Source of the DNA: Planctomycetaceae bacterium
GTDB lineage: Bacteria > Planctomycetota > UBA1135 > GCA-002686595
Direction: 5' to 3'
Length of the DNA stretch: 7,483 nucleotides
NCBI GenBank assembly: GCA_013360535.1
Contig: JABWBL010000156.1
Span: 1-7,483, forward strand
The number at the start of each line of letters is the position of its first letter. Position 1 is the stretch's first letter. This document shows positions 1-5,949 of the stretch, in pieces. A program made the position numbers and the translations under genes. The notes under the pieces were generated by a model. The model did no database searches and was not told the origin of the DNA. It was given only the letters and a program-made list of their open reading frames with translations.

Positions 1-135
1 CGGCTCGAGCTCGCGGGCACGCACCACCGCGCGCTCGACGACGTGCGCAACATGGCGCGGCTCGTGCGGCACCTGTGGCCGGAAGGGCTGGCGGAGCTGC
101 TCGCCTATCCGGCGACGCCTCCGCGCGGCTATTAG
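1..135 (+). CDS. 3'-5' exonuclease, DEDDh (ERI-1/KapD-like) family, C-terminal fragment
   Basis: Only the last 44 residues are in the window; the frame is open from base 1 and ends at TAG 133-135. The fragment contains THHRALDDVRNMARL. This matches the third exonuclease motif of DEDDh nucleases: the catalytic His (residue 9 of the fragment) is followed five residues later by the metal-binding Asp (residue 14). The R-A-L-D-D-x-R-N-x-A-R pattern is typical of the ERI-1/KapD-like branch (compare HRGIDD-RN-A in that group). The product would be a metal-dependent nuclease removing nucleotides from 3' ends. Its substrate cannot be told, because the first two motifs lie outside the window. A short tail of about 25 residues follows the motif. 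It points the same way as the transporter genes but is separated from them by 134 bases, so it need not share their transcript. Confidence 0.75.
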   Translation, partial: RLELAGTHHRALDDVRNMARLVRHLWPEGLAELLAYPATPPRGY

Positions 136-269
136 CGCGGGTTTCGCGTTCCTTGCACGGGCGGAAGGGCTTCCGCATGCTCGCTGGCGCCAGGTCCCAA
201 CCGGCGCCGCCTCCCCCACGGCAGCACAAGCCCCCCTGCGCCCCCGTCCCATCCTGAGAGGCTGATCCG
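136..269 (+). other. Intergenic leader before the antiporter gene
   Basis: This 134-base gap has no convincing gene. It holds a short inverted repeat (GCGGAA 161-166 with TTCCGC 171-176, four-base loop) without a T tract, so it is a poor terminator. It also holds a perfect 10-base palindrome, CTGGCGCCAG, at 184-193. A TTGCAC at 153-158 followed 17 bases later by CATGCT (176-181) is a weak -35/-10 pair. A Shine-Dalgarno sequence GAGAGG (256-261) sits 8 bases before the ATG at 270 and supports that start. A promoter for the transporter genes probably lies here, but none can be named with confidence. Confidence 0.4.
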
Positions 270-1748
270 ATGATCCGTCGATTGTTGCGGCACGTTCCTC
301 CATCTCCCCTGCGCCCGGCGACCCTGCTCGCGCCCGCGATGCTCGCGCTCCTGTCCGCGACCGCACGCGCCGAGGAGCACGCCGCCGGTGGCGTCGGCAT
401 GGGTGCCGGCATGCCGCTTTGGACGCTGATCCCGTTCGTGGCGATCCTGCTCGCGATCGCGGTCCTGCCGCTGTTCGCCGCCCACTGGTGGGAGCACAAC
501 TCCAACAAGGGCATCATCGCGGCCATCTGCGCGGTGCCGGTCGCGGCCTACATGCTGATGTCCCACGGCTCGGCCGGCGGGCACGTGCTGCTCGAGAAGC
601 TCCACGAGTACGTTTCGTTCATCTGCCTGCTCGGCTCGCTGTTCATCATCACGGGCGGCATCTACATCCGCGGCTCGCTGTCGGGCACGCCGCTGCTCAA
701 CACCGCGATCCTCGGCATCGGCGCCGTGATCGCGAGCTTCATCGGCACCACGGGAGCGTCCGTGCTCCTGATCCGCCCGCTGCTGCGCGCCAACGCCCCG
801 CGCGCGCGCAAGGTGCACATCGTGGTCTTCTTCATCTTCATCGTGTCGAACTGCGGTGGCCTTCTGACGCCGCTCGGCGACCCGCCGCTGTTCCTGGGCT
901 TCTTGAAGGGCGTGCCGTTCGGCTGGACCATGAACCTGTGGAAGGAGTGGCTGCTCGTGAACGGAGCGCTGCTGCTCGTCTTCAACTTCTGGGACCAGCG
1001 CGTGCTCGCCAAGGAGGAGCTCGAGCGGCCGGGTTCGCAGCTCGAGGAAGTGCAGAAGCACGAGCCGTTCGGCATCGAGGGCGGCCTCAACTTCCTGTGG
1101 CTGGCGGGCGTGGTGTTCGCGATCTACGGCTCGGGCTCGGGCCTGTTCAACGGCGGCAAGCCGTGGCCGATCGGGGCCCAGGAAGGACTGATGGTGCTGT
1201 TCGCGGTGCTCGCGTGGTTCTCGACCAAGGCGTCGAACCGCGCGGCCAACAAGTTCAGCTGGGTGCCGATCATCGAGGTCGCGGTGCTGTTCGCCGGCAT
1301 CTTCGTGTGCATGGCGCCGGCGCTCGAGATCCTCAACGCCTGGGGCAAGGGCGACCGCCTGATCGCGGGCATGGGCTTCGGCATGACGCAGCCCTGGCAG
1401 TACTTCTGGGGCACGGGGGCGCTCTCGAGCTTCCTCGACAACGCCCCGACGTACCTGACGTTCGCGGCGACGGCCTCCGGTCAGGCCGGCATAGCGGTCG
1501 AGGGCTCGACCTACCTCGGCGAGCTGCTCGCCAAGGGTGACGCGGCGCAGAAGCTGATGATGGCGATCTCCTGCGGCGCCGTGTTCATGGGCGCCAACAC
1601 GTACATCGGCAACGGCCCCAACTTCATGGTCAAGGCGATCGCCGAGGAGAACGGCGTGAAGATGCCGGGCTTCTTCGGCTACATGGCCTACAGCCTCGGC
1701 ATCCTCGTGCCGCTGTTCGTGATCGTGACGCTGGCGTTCTTCCGCTGA
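270..1748 (+). CDS. Sodium:proton antiporter, NhaD/CitMHS-like (ion transporter superfamily)
   Basis: A 492-aa integral membrane protein, probably exchanging Na+ for H+ across the inner membrane; its citrate-transporter-like relatives are usually annotated this way, without direct proof of substrate. The start is supported by GAGAGG eight bases upstream. Residues 1-34 look like a signal peptide: basic n-region, hydrophobic core near 17-30, A-R-A at 32-34. Roughly eleven or twelve membrane spans follow. Family hallmarks are the two pseudo-symmetric re-entrant motifs: IGTTGASVLLIRPL (158-171) with SNCGGLLTPLGDPPLF (193-208) in the first half, and SSFLDNAPTYLTF (386-398) with GANTYIGNGPNFM (441-453) in the second. 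A charged cytoplasmic-type linker (about 243-270) joins the halves. Length and motifs are complete, with no sign of damage. It is followed after 48 bases by the permease gene and is probably the first gene of the transporter unit. Other substrates (carboxylates, arsenite) belong to the same superfamily and are not excluded. Confidence 0.85.
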   Translation: MIRRLLRHVPPSPLRPATLLAPAMLALLSATARAEEHAAGGVGMGAGMPLWTLIPFVAILLAIAVLPLFAAHWWEHNSNKGIIAAICAVPVAAYMLMSHGSAGGHVLLEKLHEYVSFICLLGSLFIITGGIYIRGSLSGTPLLNTAILGIGAVIASFIGTTGASVLLIRPLLRANAPRARKVHIVVFFIFIVSNCGGLLTPLGDPPLFLGFLKGVPFGWTMNLWKEWLLVNGALLLVFNFWDQRVLAKEELERPGSQLEEVQKHEPFGIEGGLNFLWLAGVVFAIYGSGSGLFNGGKPWPIGAQEGLMVLFAVLAWFSTKASNRAANKFSWVPIIEVAVLFAGIFVCMAPALEILNAWGKGDRLIAGMGFGMTQPWQYFWGTGALSSFLDNAPTYLTFAATASGQAGIAVEGSTYLGELLAKGDAAQKLMMAISCGAVFMGANTYIGNGPNFMVKAIAEENGVKMPGFFGYMAYSLGILVPLFVIVTLAFFR

Positions 1749-1753
1749 CAATC

Positions 1754-1796
1754 GAGGACCGGCGGCGCGCGACACGCTCGTGCGCCGCCGGTCGCC
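1754..1796 (+). promoter_or_regulatory. Hairpin between a Shine-Dalgarno-like GAGG and the permease start
   Basis: Bases 1757-1768 (GACCGGCGGCGC) and 1782-1793 (GCGCCGCCGGTC) form a perfect 12-bp stem. It extends inward through a G.U pair (1769:1781) and C-G, G-C and A-T pairs to 1772:1778, giving 16 pairs around a five-base loop. It nearly fills the gap after the antiporter stop and ends three bases before ATG 1797. No T tract follows, so it is not a standard terminator. The only Shine-Dalgarno-like sequence is GAGG at 1754-1757, about 40 bases from the ATG in linear sequence but about four bases away if the hairpin is folded and skipped. The sequence directly before the ATG lies inside the stem and contains no ribosome-binding sequence. 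Alternatives: an attenuator, or a structure that blocks translation. Confidence 0.55.
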
Positions 1797-3683
1797 ATGC
1801 AATCCGGACCCGCTTCGACCCAGGAACTGGCGCGCTCGTCGAGCGCGTCGTTGCGCCAGCTGTCCCCGCTGCTGGTGTGGGCGGTCGTGTTCTCGGACAT
1901 CGGCACGTCGATCTACTACGTGCCGGGCATCCTGTACCAGCAGGTCGGCGACGCGGCACCGCTGTTCATCCTCGCGGCGCTGGTCGGCTTCGTGCTGCTC
2001 GCGTCGAAGTACGTCGAGATCTGCTGGCGCCATCCCGAGGGTGGCGGCGTCGTCACGGTCGCGAGCGACGTCTTCAGCCCGCGCATGGGCCTGCTCGGCG
2101 GGCTCCTGATCTCGGTCAGTTACTTCGTGACGAGCGCGATCTCGTCGCTCTCGGGCATCGTGTACCTGTCGGGCCTGTTCCCGTTCCTCGAGGAGCACGT
2201 GCTCGGCTTCACGGTGCTCGCGCTGGTGCTGCTCGCGACGGTGAACATCATCGGCATCCGCGAGAGCGCGTTGCTCGCGCTGGTGATGGCGGCGACGGCC
2301 TTCACGATCAACATCGGCGTGATGCTGGTCGTGATGCTGCGCATCGGGCCGGGCGAGTGGAGCCGGATGCTGGGGCAGCTGTTCGAGGGCGAGGCGCTCT
2401 CGACGCGCAACCTGCTGATCGGCTACTCGGGCGCGTGGCTCGCGTTCTCCGGACTCGAGAGCATCAGCCAGCTCAGCCCGGCGATGAAGCTCCCCATCCG
2501 CGCGACGGCGCGCAAGGGCATGTGGTTCGTCGTCGGCTCGATCCTGCTGACCTCGCCGCTCCTGACCCTGTTCTCGGTCGAGCTGCTCGACCTCGCGGTG
2601 AAGTCGGACTCGCTCAAGCAGGAGCGCTTCATCAGCGAGCTCGCGAACCTGTGGGGCGGCCTGCCGCTGCAGGTCGCGGTCGTCGCGTCGGCCTCGTCGC
2701 TGCTGCTCTTCGCCGCGAACACCGCGATCATCGGCGCCTACCACGTGTTCCTCGCGCTCGCCGACGCGCACTTCCTGCCCGAGCTCGTCACCTGGCGCAA
2801 CCAGCGCTTCGGCACGCCGCACTTCGCGATCCTCGTCGCGACGATCGTCCCGATCCTGCTCGTGCTCGCCATCGGTCGCGACCTCGTCATGCTCGGCGAC
2901 CTGTACGCGTTCGGGCTGCTCGGCGCGTTCCTGCTGACGTCGCTCGGGCTCGACCTCGTGCGCTGGCGCGAGCGCGACCGCGGCCTCAAGTTCGGGCTCG
3001 GCGTGTTCGCCACGCTGATGATCGTCGTCGCGTGGTTCACGTCGCTGATGGTCAAGCAGGAGGCGACGATCTTCGGCGGCCTGCTCGTGCTGATCGGGCT
3101 CCTGCTCGCGATCGGCACGCAGCAGAAGTGGTTCACCGACTGGCTGTACGCCTTGCCGATGTTCCGGCGCATGGCGACGGCGGCGATCGAGAAGTCCGAG
3201 GACGTGCTCGAGAAGGGCGAGACGGAGATCCTGAGCCTTGCGCAGGCCGAGGAGATCGTCGCGCTGTACCCGTCGCACACGCTGGTCGGCATGCGCTCGA
3301 GCAACGACTCGCTGCTGCAGGAGGCGATCCTGCGCGAGAAGGGGCTCGGCGGCCGCAACCTGTACGTCGTGTTCATCGACGAGCGCGCCGGGCTGTTCGT
3401 GCGCGCCGCGGACTCGACGGACGCGGTCAAGAAGGCCGCCGAGGCGCCGCTGCTCGACGCGGTGCGCAAGGCCGAGCGCCAGGGCATCCAGGTCTTCCCG
3501 ATCTGGACGGTGTCGCACAACGCGGTCGAAGGCATGGTGCGCGCGGCGGAGGCGCTCGGAGTCGATGCCGTCATGGTCGGCGCGAGCCAACGCAGCGCGG
3601 TCTACCACCTGATCCGCGGCCACATCGTCAACGGACTCGCGAAGCAGCTGCCGGCGCATATCAAGATGGTGCTCTGTGGGTGA
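1797..3683 (+). CDS. APC-superfamily permease with C-terminal USP domain, candidate KUP/KimA-like K+ transporter
   Basis: A 628-aa protein with a membrane part (about 25-455, roughly twelve spans) and a cytoplasmic C-terminal universal-stress-type domain (about 490-627). The first span has FSDIGTSIYYVPG (32-44), the unwound helix typical of APC transporters, followed by HPEGGG (79-84). By eye it resembles KUP/KimA potassium transporters: D34 and Y41 have the spacing of KimA D36/Y43 and of the DIGTSPLY motif of Kup, and SGLE (218-221) matches KimA TGVE with its key Glu. The KimA TM3 Asp appears as S108, while T112 is kept. KimA also has a cytosolic USP-like domain, which binds c-di-AMP. Many relatives are simply called amino acid permeases, so the substrate is open. 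In the USP domain the nucleotide motif is degenerate (G595-x2-Q-x9-G608-H609). ATG 1797 is the first in-frame start after the upstream stop and lacks an adjacent ribosome-binding site. The 3' end overlaps the TerC gene by 8 bases. Confidence 0.8.
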   Translation: MQSGPASTQELARSSSASLRQLSPLLVWAVVFSDIGTSIYYVPGILYQQVGDAAPLFILAALVGFVLLASKYVEICWRHPEGGGVVTVASDVFSPRMGLLGGLLISVSYFVTSAISSLSGIVYLSGLFPFLEEHVLGFTVLALVLLATVNIIGIRESALLALVMAATAFTINIGVMLVVMLRIGPGEWSRMLGQLFEGEALSTRNLLIGYSGAWLAFSGLESISQLSPAMKLPIRATARKGMWFVVGSILLTSPLLTLFSVELLDLAVKSDSLKQERFISELANLWGGLPLQVAVVASASSLLLFAANTAIIGAYHVFLALADAHFLPELVTWRNQRFGTPHFAILVATIVPILLVLAIGRDLVMLGDLYAFGLLGAFLLTSLGLDLVRWRERDRGLKFGLGVFATLMIVVAWFTSLMVKQEATIFGGLLVLIGLLLAIGTQQKWFTDWLYALPMFRRMATAAIEKSEDVLEKGETEILSLAQAEEIVALYPSHTLVGMRSSNDSLLQEAILREKGLGGRNLYVVFIDERAGLFVRAADSTDAVKKAAEAPLLDAVRKAERQGIQVFPIWTVSHNAVEGMVRAAEALGVDAVMVGASQRSAVYHLIRGHIVNGLAKQLPAHIKMVLCG

Positions 3684-4602
3684 CGGAATCCTGTGGGCCG
3701 TGTTCGGGGCCATCGTGCTGATCTCGATGGCGCTCGACCTCGGCGTCTTCCATCGCACGGCGCACGCGATCGGCTTCAAGGAGTCGCTGGCGTGGACGGT
3801 CGTGTGGATCGTGCTGGCGGCGGGCCTGGGCCTGTTCGTGTGGTACGAGAAGGGAGCGGACTCCGCCGCGGCCTACGCGACCTGCTACCTGACCGAGAAG
3901 GCGCTCAGCGTCGACAACCTGTTCGTGTTCGTCGTGCTGTTCCGCTTCTTCCGCATCGCGCCGGAAAACCAGCACCGCGTGCTCACGTGGGGCATCGTCG
4001 GCGCGCTGGTGATGCGCGCGGTGTTCATCTTCCTCGGCGTCGAGCTGGTCGAGCGCTTCCACTGGACGACCTACGTGCTCGGCGCGTTCCTGCTGATCAC
4101 GGGCATCAAGCTCGCGCTCGCGGAAGACAAGGAGGTCGAGCCCGAGAAGAACCTCGTGCTGCGGCTCTCGCGGCGCTTCCTGCGCGTGACGAGCGACTTC
4201 GACGGCTCGAAGTTCTTCGTGGTGCGCGACGGGCGCAGCTTCGCGACGCCGATGTTCCTGTGCCTGCTCGTGGTCGAGGCGACGGACGTGCTGTTCGCGG
4301 TCGACTCGGTCCCGGCGGCGCTCGGCATCACGCACGACCGCTTCGTGCTCTACAGCTCGAACGTGATGGCGATCTGCGGCCTGCGCGCGCTGTACTTCGC
4401 GGTCGCGGGCCTGATCGGGCTGTTCCACTTCCTCAAGCACGGCCTCGCGCTCATCCTCGTGTTCGTCGGCGTCAAGATGCTGATCGCGCACTGGTACAAG
4501 ATCCCGATCCCCTGGGCGCTGGGCGGCGTGCTGGGGATCCTCGTGGCGGCGGTGCTGCTGAGCGTGGCCTTCAAGCCGCGCAAGCCCGAGGGAGCCCAGT
4601 GA
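3676..4602 (+). CDS. TerC/Alx-family integral membrane protein
   Basis: A 308-aa membrane protein with about nine spans, close in length to E. coli Alx. Family hallmarks are E74 with SVDN (78-81) in one span and EATDVLFAVDSVPA (201-214) in the pseudo-symmetric partner, plus D21 in the first span. These acidic residues lie within membrane segments and are thought to handle metal ions: Alx and several relatives are linked to Mn2+ export and alkaline response, others to tellurite resistance or to metal loading of exported proteins. A charged loop (about 150-190) separates the two halves. The chosen start is GTG 3676, which overlaps the permease stop (TGA 3681-3683) by 8 bases and gives an N-terminus beginning directly with the first helix. 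A weak AAGATGG (3663-3669) precedes it. Translation is probably coupled to the permease gene, and there is no room for the Mn-sensing yybP-ykoY riboswitch that often precedes family members. Confidence 0.88.
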   Translation: MGDGILWAVFGAIVLISMALDLGVFHRTAHAIGFKESLAWTVVWIVLAAGLGLFVWYEKGADSAAAYATCYLTEKALSVDNLFVFVVLFRFFRIAPENQHRVLTWGIVGALVMRAVFIFLGVELVERFHWTTYVLGAFLLITGIKLALAEDKEVEPEKNLVLRLSRRFLRVTSDFDGSKFFVVRDGRSFATPMFLCLLVVEATDVLFAVDSVPAALGITHDRFVLYSSNVMAICGLRALYFAVAGLIGLFHFLKHGLALILVFVGVKMLIAHWYKIPIPWALGGVLGILVAAVLLSVAFKPRKPEGAQ

Positions 4603-5894
4603 GCGGCGGCAGCGGCCACAACCGGATTCTCGCGGGTCTGGGGATCGGCGCGGTCGCGGGCGTCGCGGCCAACACGCTGGTCGGCGACTCGCCGCAGGCG
4701 CGCGCGACGCTCGACACGCTGATCGACACCGTCGCGCATCCGATCGGGCAGATCTTCCTGCGCCTGCTGTTCGTCGTCGTCCTGCCGCTGGTGTTCGCGT
4801 CGATCGCGGTCGGCGTGTCGAGCCTCGGCGACCTGAAGAAGCTCGGGAGCCTCGGCGCGCGCACGCTGTTCTTTTTCGTGCTGACGAGCGTGCTCTCGGC
4901 CGTGCTCGGCATCACGGCGCTGCACCTGCTGCAGCCCGGCGCGGGCTTCGATCCGCAGACGCTGGCCGAGATGCAGGCGAAGTACGCCGGCGACGTGCAG
5001 TCGCTCGCGTCGAAGGCCTCGGCGAACGCGCCGACGGACCTGCTCGGCCGCGTCAACCAGATCCTCGACATGTTCCTGCCGCGCAACCTGCTGAAGGCCG
5101 CGGTGGAGATGCAGATGATCCCCGTGATCGTGTTCGCGCTGGTGTTCGGCGCGGCGCTCACGCTGATCGACACGCGCAGGCGCGAGTCGATGAACACGGT
5201 GCTCGAGGCGCTCTCGGACGCGATGGTGACGATCGTGGGCTTCGCGATGAAGCTCGCGCCGCTCGCGGTGGGCTGCCTGATCTTCGGCGTCACCGCGCGT
5301 TTCGGCTTCGGCCTGCTGCAGAAGCTCGGCGCCTACGTCGCGATCATCCTCGCCTGCTACGTGATCCAGCTCGTCGTGCTGTATCCGGTGCTCTTGACCG
5401 TGATGGCGCGCCGCAACCCGTGGCAGTTCCTCAAGAGCGCGATGCCGGTGATGGTGACGGCGCTGTCGACCTCGTCGAGCAGTGCCACGCTGCCGACTTC
5501 GATCCGCGTCGCGCAGGAATCGCTCGGCATCCGGCCGCAGATCGCGGGTTTCGTGCTGCCGCTCGGCGCCACGATGAACATGAACGGCACGGCGCTGTTC
5601 GAAGGTGCGGTCGTGCTGTTCGTCGCGCAGGTGTTCGGCGTCGAGCTCGCCCTGCAGACGCAGGCGATGGTCGTCGGCATGTGCGTGCTGACGGCGATCG
5701 GCGCCGCAGGCGTTCCGGGCGGATCCCTGCCGCTCTTGATGGGCGTGATGGCGCAGGCGGGCGTGCCGCCGGACGGCATCGCGATCGTGCTCGGCGTCGA
5801 CCGCGTGCTCGACATGGGCCGCACCGTCATCAACGTCATGGGCGACCAGGTGTGCGCCGCGTACATCGACGCGGCCGACCGACCGCGCGCGTGA
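4599..5894 (+). CDS. Dicarboxylate/amino acid:cation symporter (DAACS, GltP/DctA-like)
   Basis: A 431-aa glutamate-transporter-family protein, probably importing an acidic amino acid or dicarboxylate with Na+ or H+. The start is GTG 4599, overlapping the TerC stop in a GTGA; GAGGGAG (4588-4594) just upstream supports it. Visible hallmarks: hairpin 1 serine motif SSSSATLP (292-299), the TM7 motif NMNGT (327-331), hairpin 2 AAGVPGG (369-375), and TM8 DRVLDMGRTVINVMGD (401-416). TM8 keeps the substrate-binding residues of archaeal GltPh: D405, R408, T409 and N412 match GltPh D394, R397, T398 and N401. The Arg favours an acidic side chain such as aspartate or glutamate. Two third-sodium-site residues differ (F93 for Tyr89, N329 for Asp312), as does the hairpin 1 Arg276 (S292). 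Length is normal, and it is the last gene of the overlapping run. Serine/threonine or C4-dicarboxylate transport are less likely alternatives. Confidence 0.88.
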   Translation: MSGGSGHNRILAGLGIGAVAGVAANTLVGDSPQARATLDTLIDTVAHPIGQIFLRLLFVVVLPLVFASIAVGVSSLGDLKKLGSLGARTLFFFVLTSVLSAVLGITALHLLQPGAGFDPQTLAEMQAKYAGDVQSLASKASANAPTDLLGRVNQILDMFLPRNLLKAAVEMQMIPVIVFALVFGAALTLIDTRRRESMNTVLEALSDAMVTIVGFAMKLAPLAVGCLIFGVTARFGFGLLQKLGAYVAIILACYVIQLVVLYPVLLTVMARRNPWQFLKSAMPVMVTALSTSSSSATLPTSIRVAQESLGIRPQIAGFVLPLGATMNMNGTALFEGAVVLFVAQVFGVELALQTQAMVVGMCVLTAIGAAGVPGGSLPLLMGVMAQAGVPPDGIAIVLGVDRVLDMGRTVINVMGDQVCAAYIDAADRPRA

Positions 5895-5916
5895 ACGAGC
5901 GCCCCGCACCCCAAGC

Positions 5917-5925
5917 TGCTAGTCT
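5917..5925 (+). promoter_or_regulatory. Possible extended -10 promoter element before the FKBP gene
   Basis: In the 55-base gap after the symporter, TGC TAGTCT (5917-5925) fits the TGn plus TAnnnT pattern of an extended -10 box. It would start RNA near 5931-5932, leaving a short leader that includes GGAGG. No good -35 is visible (GAGCGC at 5897-5902). The change from overlapping transporter genes to a gap with its own strong ribosome-binding site fits a separate transcript, but read-through from the symporter is equally possible. Confidence 0.3.
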
Positions 5926-5949
5926 CTGCGAACACCACGGAGGATTTCC

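Noticed and set aside
161..176. Inverted repeat GCGGAA/TTCCGC as a terminator of the exonuclease gene
   Set aside because: The stem has only six pairs and no T tract follows it.
75..257. A 60-residue open frame before the antiporter
   Set aside because: It overlaps the exonuclease end in another frame, has a biased Arg/Ala/Pro composition and no ribosome-binding site.
3600..3676. Mn-responsive yybP-ykoY riboswitch before the TerC gene
   Set aside because: The start is inside the upstream coding sequence with an 8-base overlap, so there is no leader that could hold it.
132..3779. A 1215-residue open frame on the - strand
   Set aside because: It lies antisense to the antiporter, permease and TerC start. 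Its composition (long runs of Arg, His, Glu, Asp, Gln; no hydrophobic cores) is what the complement of GC-rich codons gives, while the + strand frames show clear families.
3693..4598. Upstream extension of the symporter frame giving a 733-residue protein
   Set aside because: The first 300 residues are out of frame with the TerC gene, rich in Arg and Ala and without membrane helices. The symporter begins naturally at GTG 4599 with a ribosome-binding site.
4350..5909. A 519-residue open frame on the - strand over the symporter
   Set aside because: Same low-complexity Arg/His/Glu/Asp composition with no recognisable domain; it mirrors the real symporter gene.
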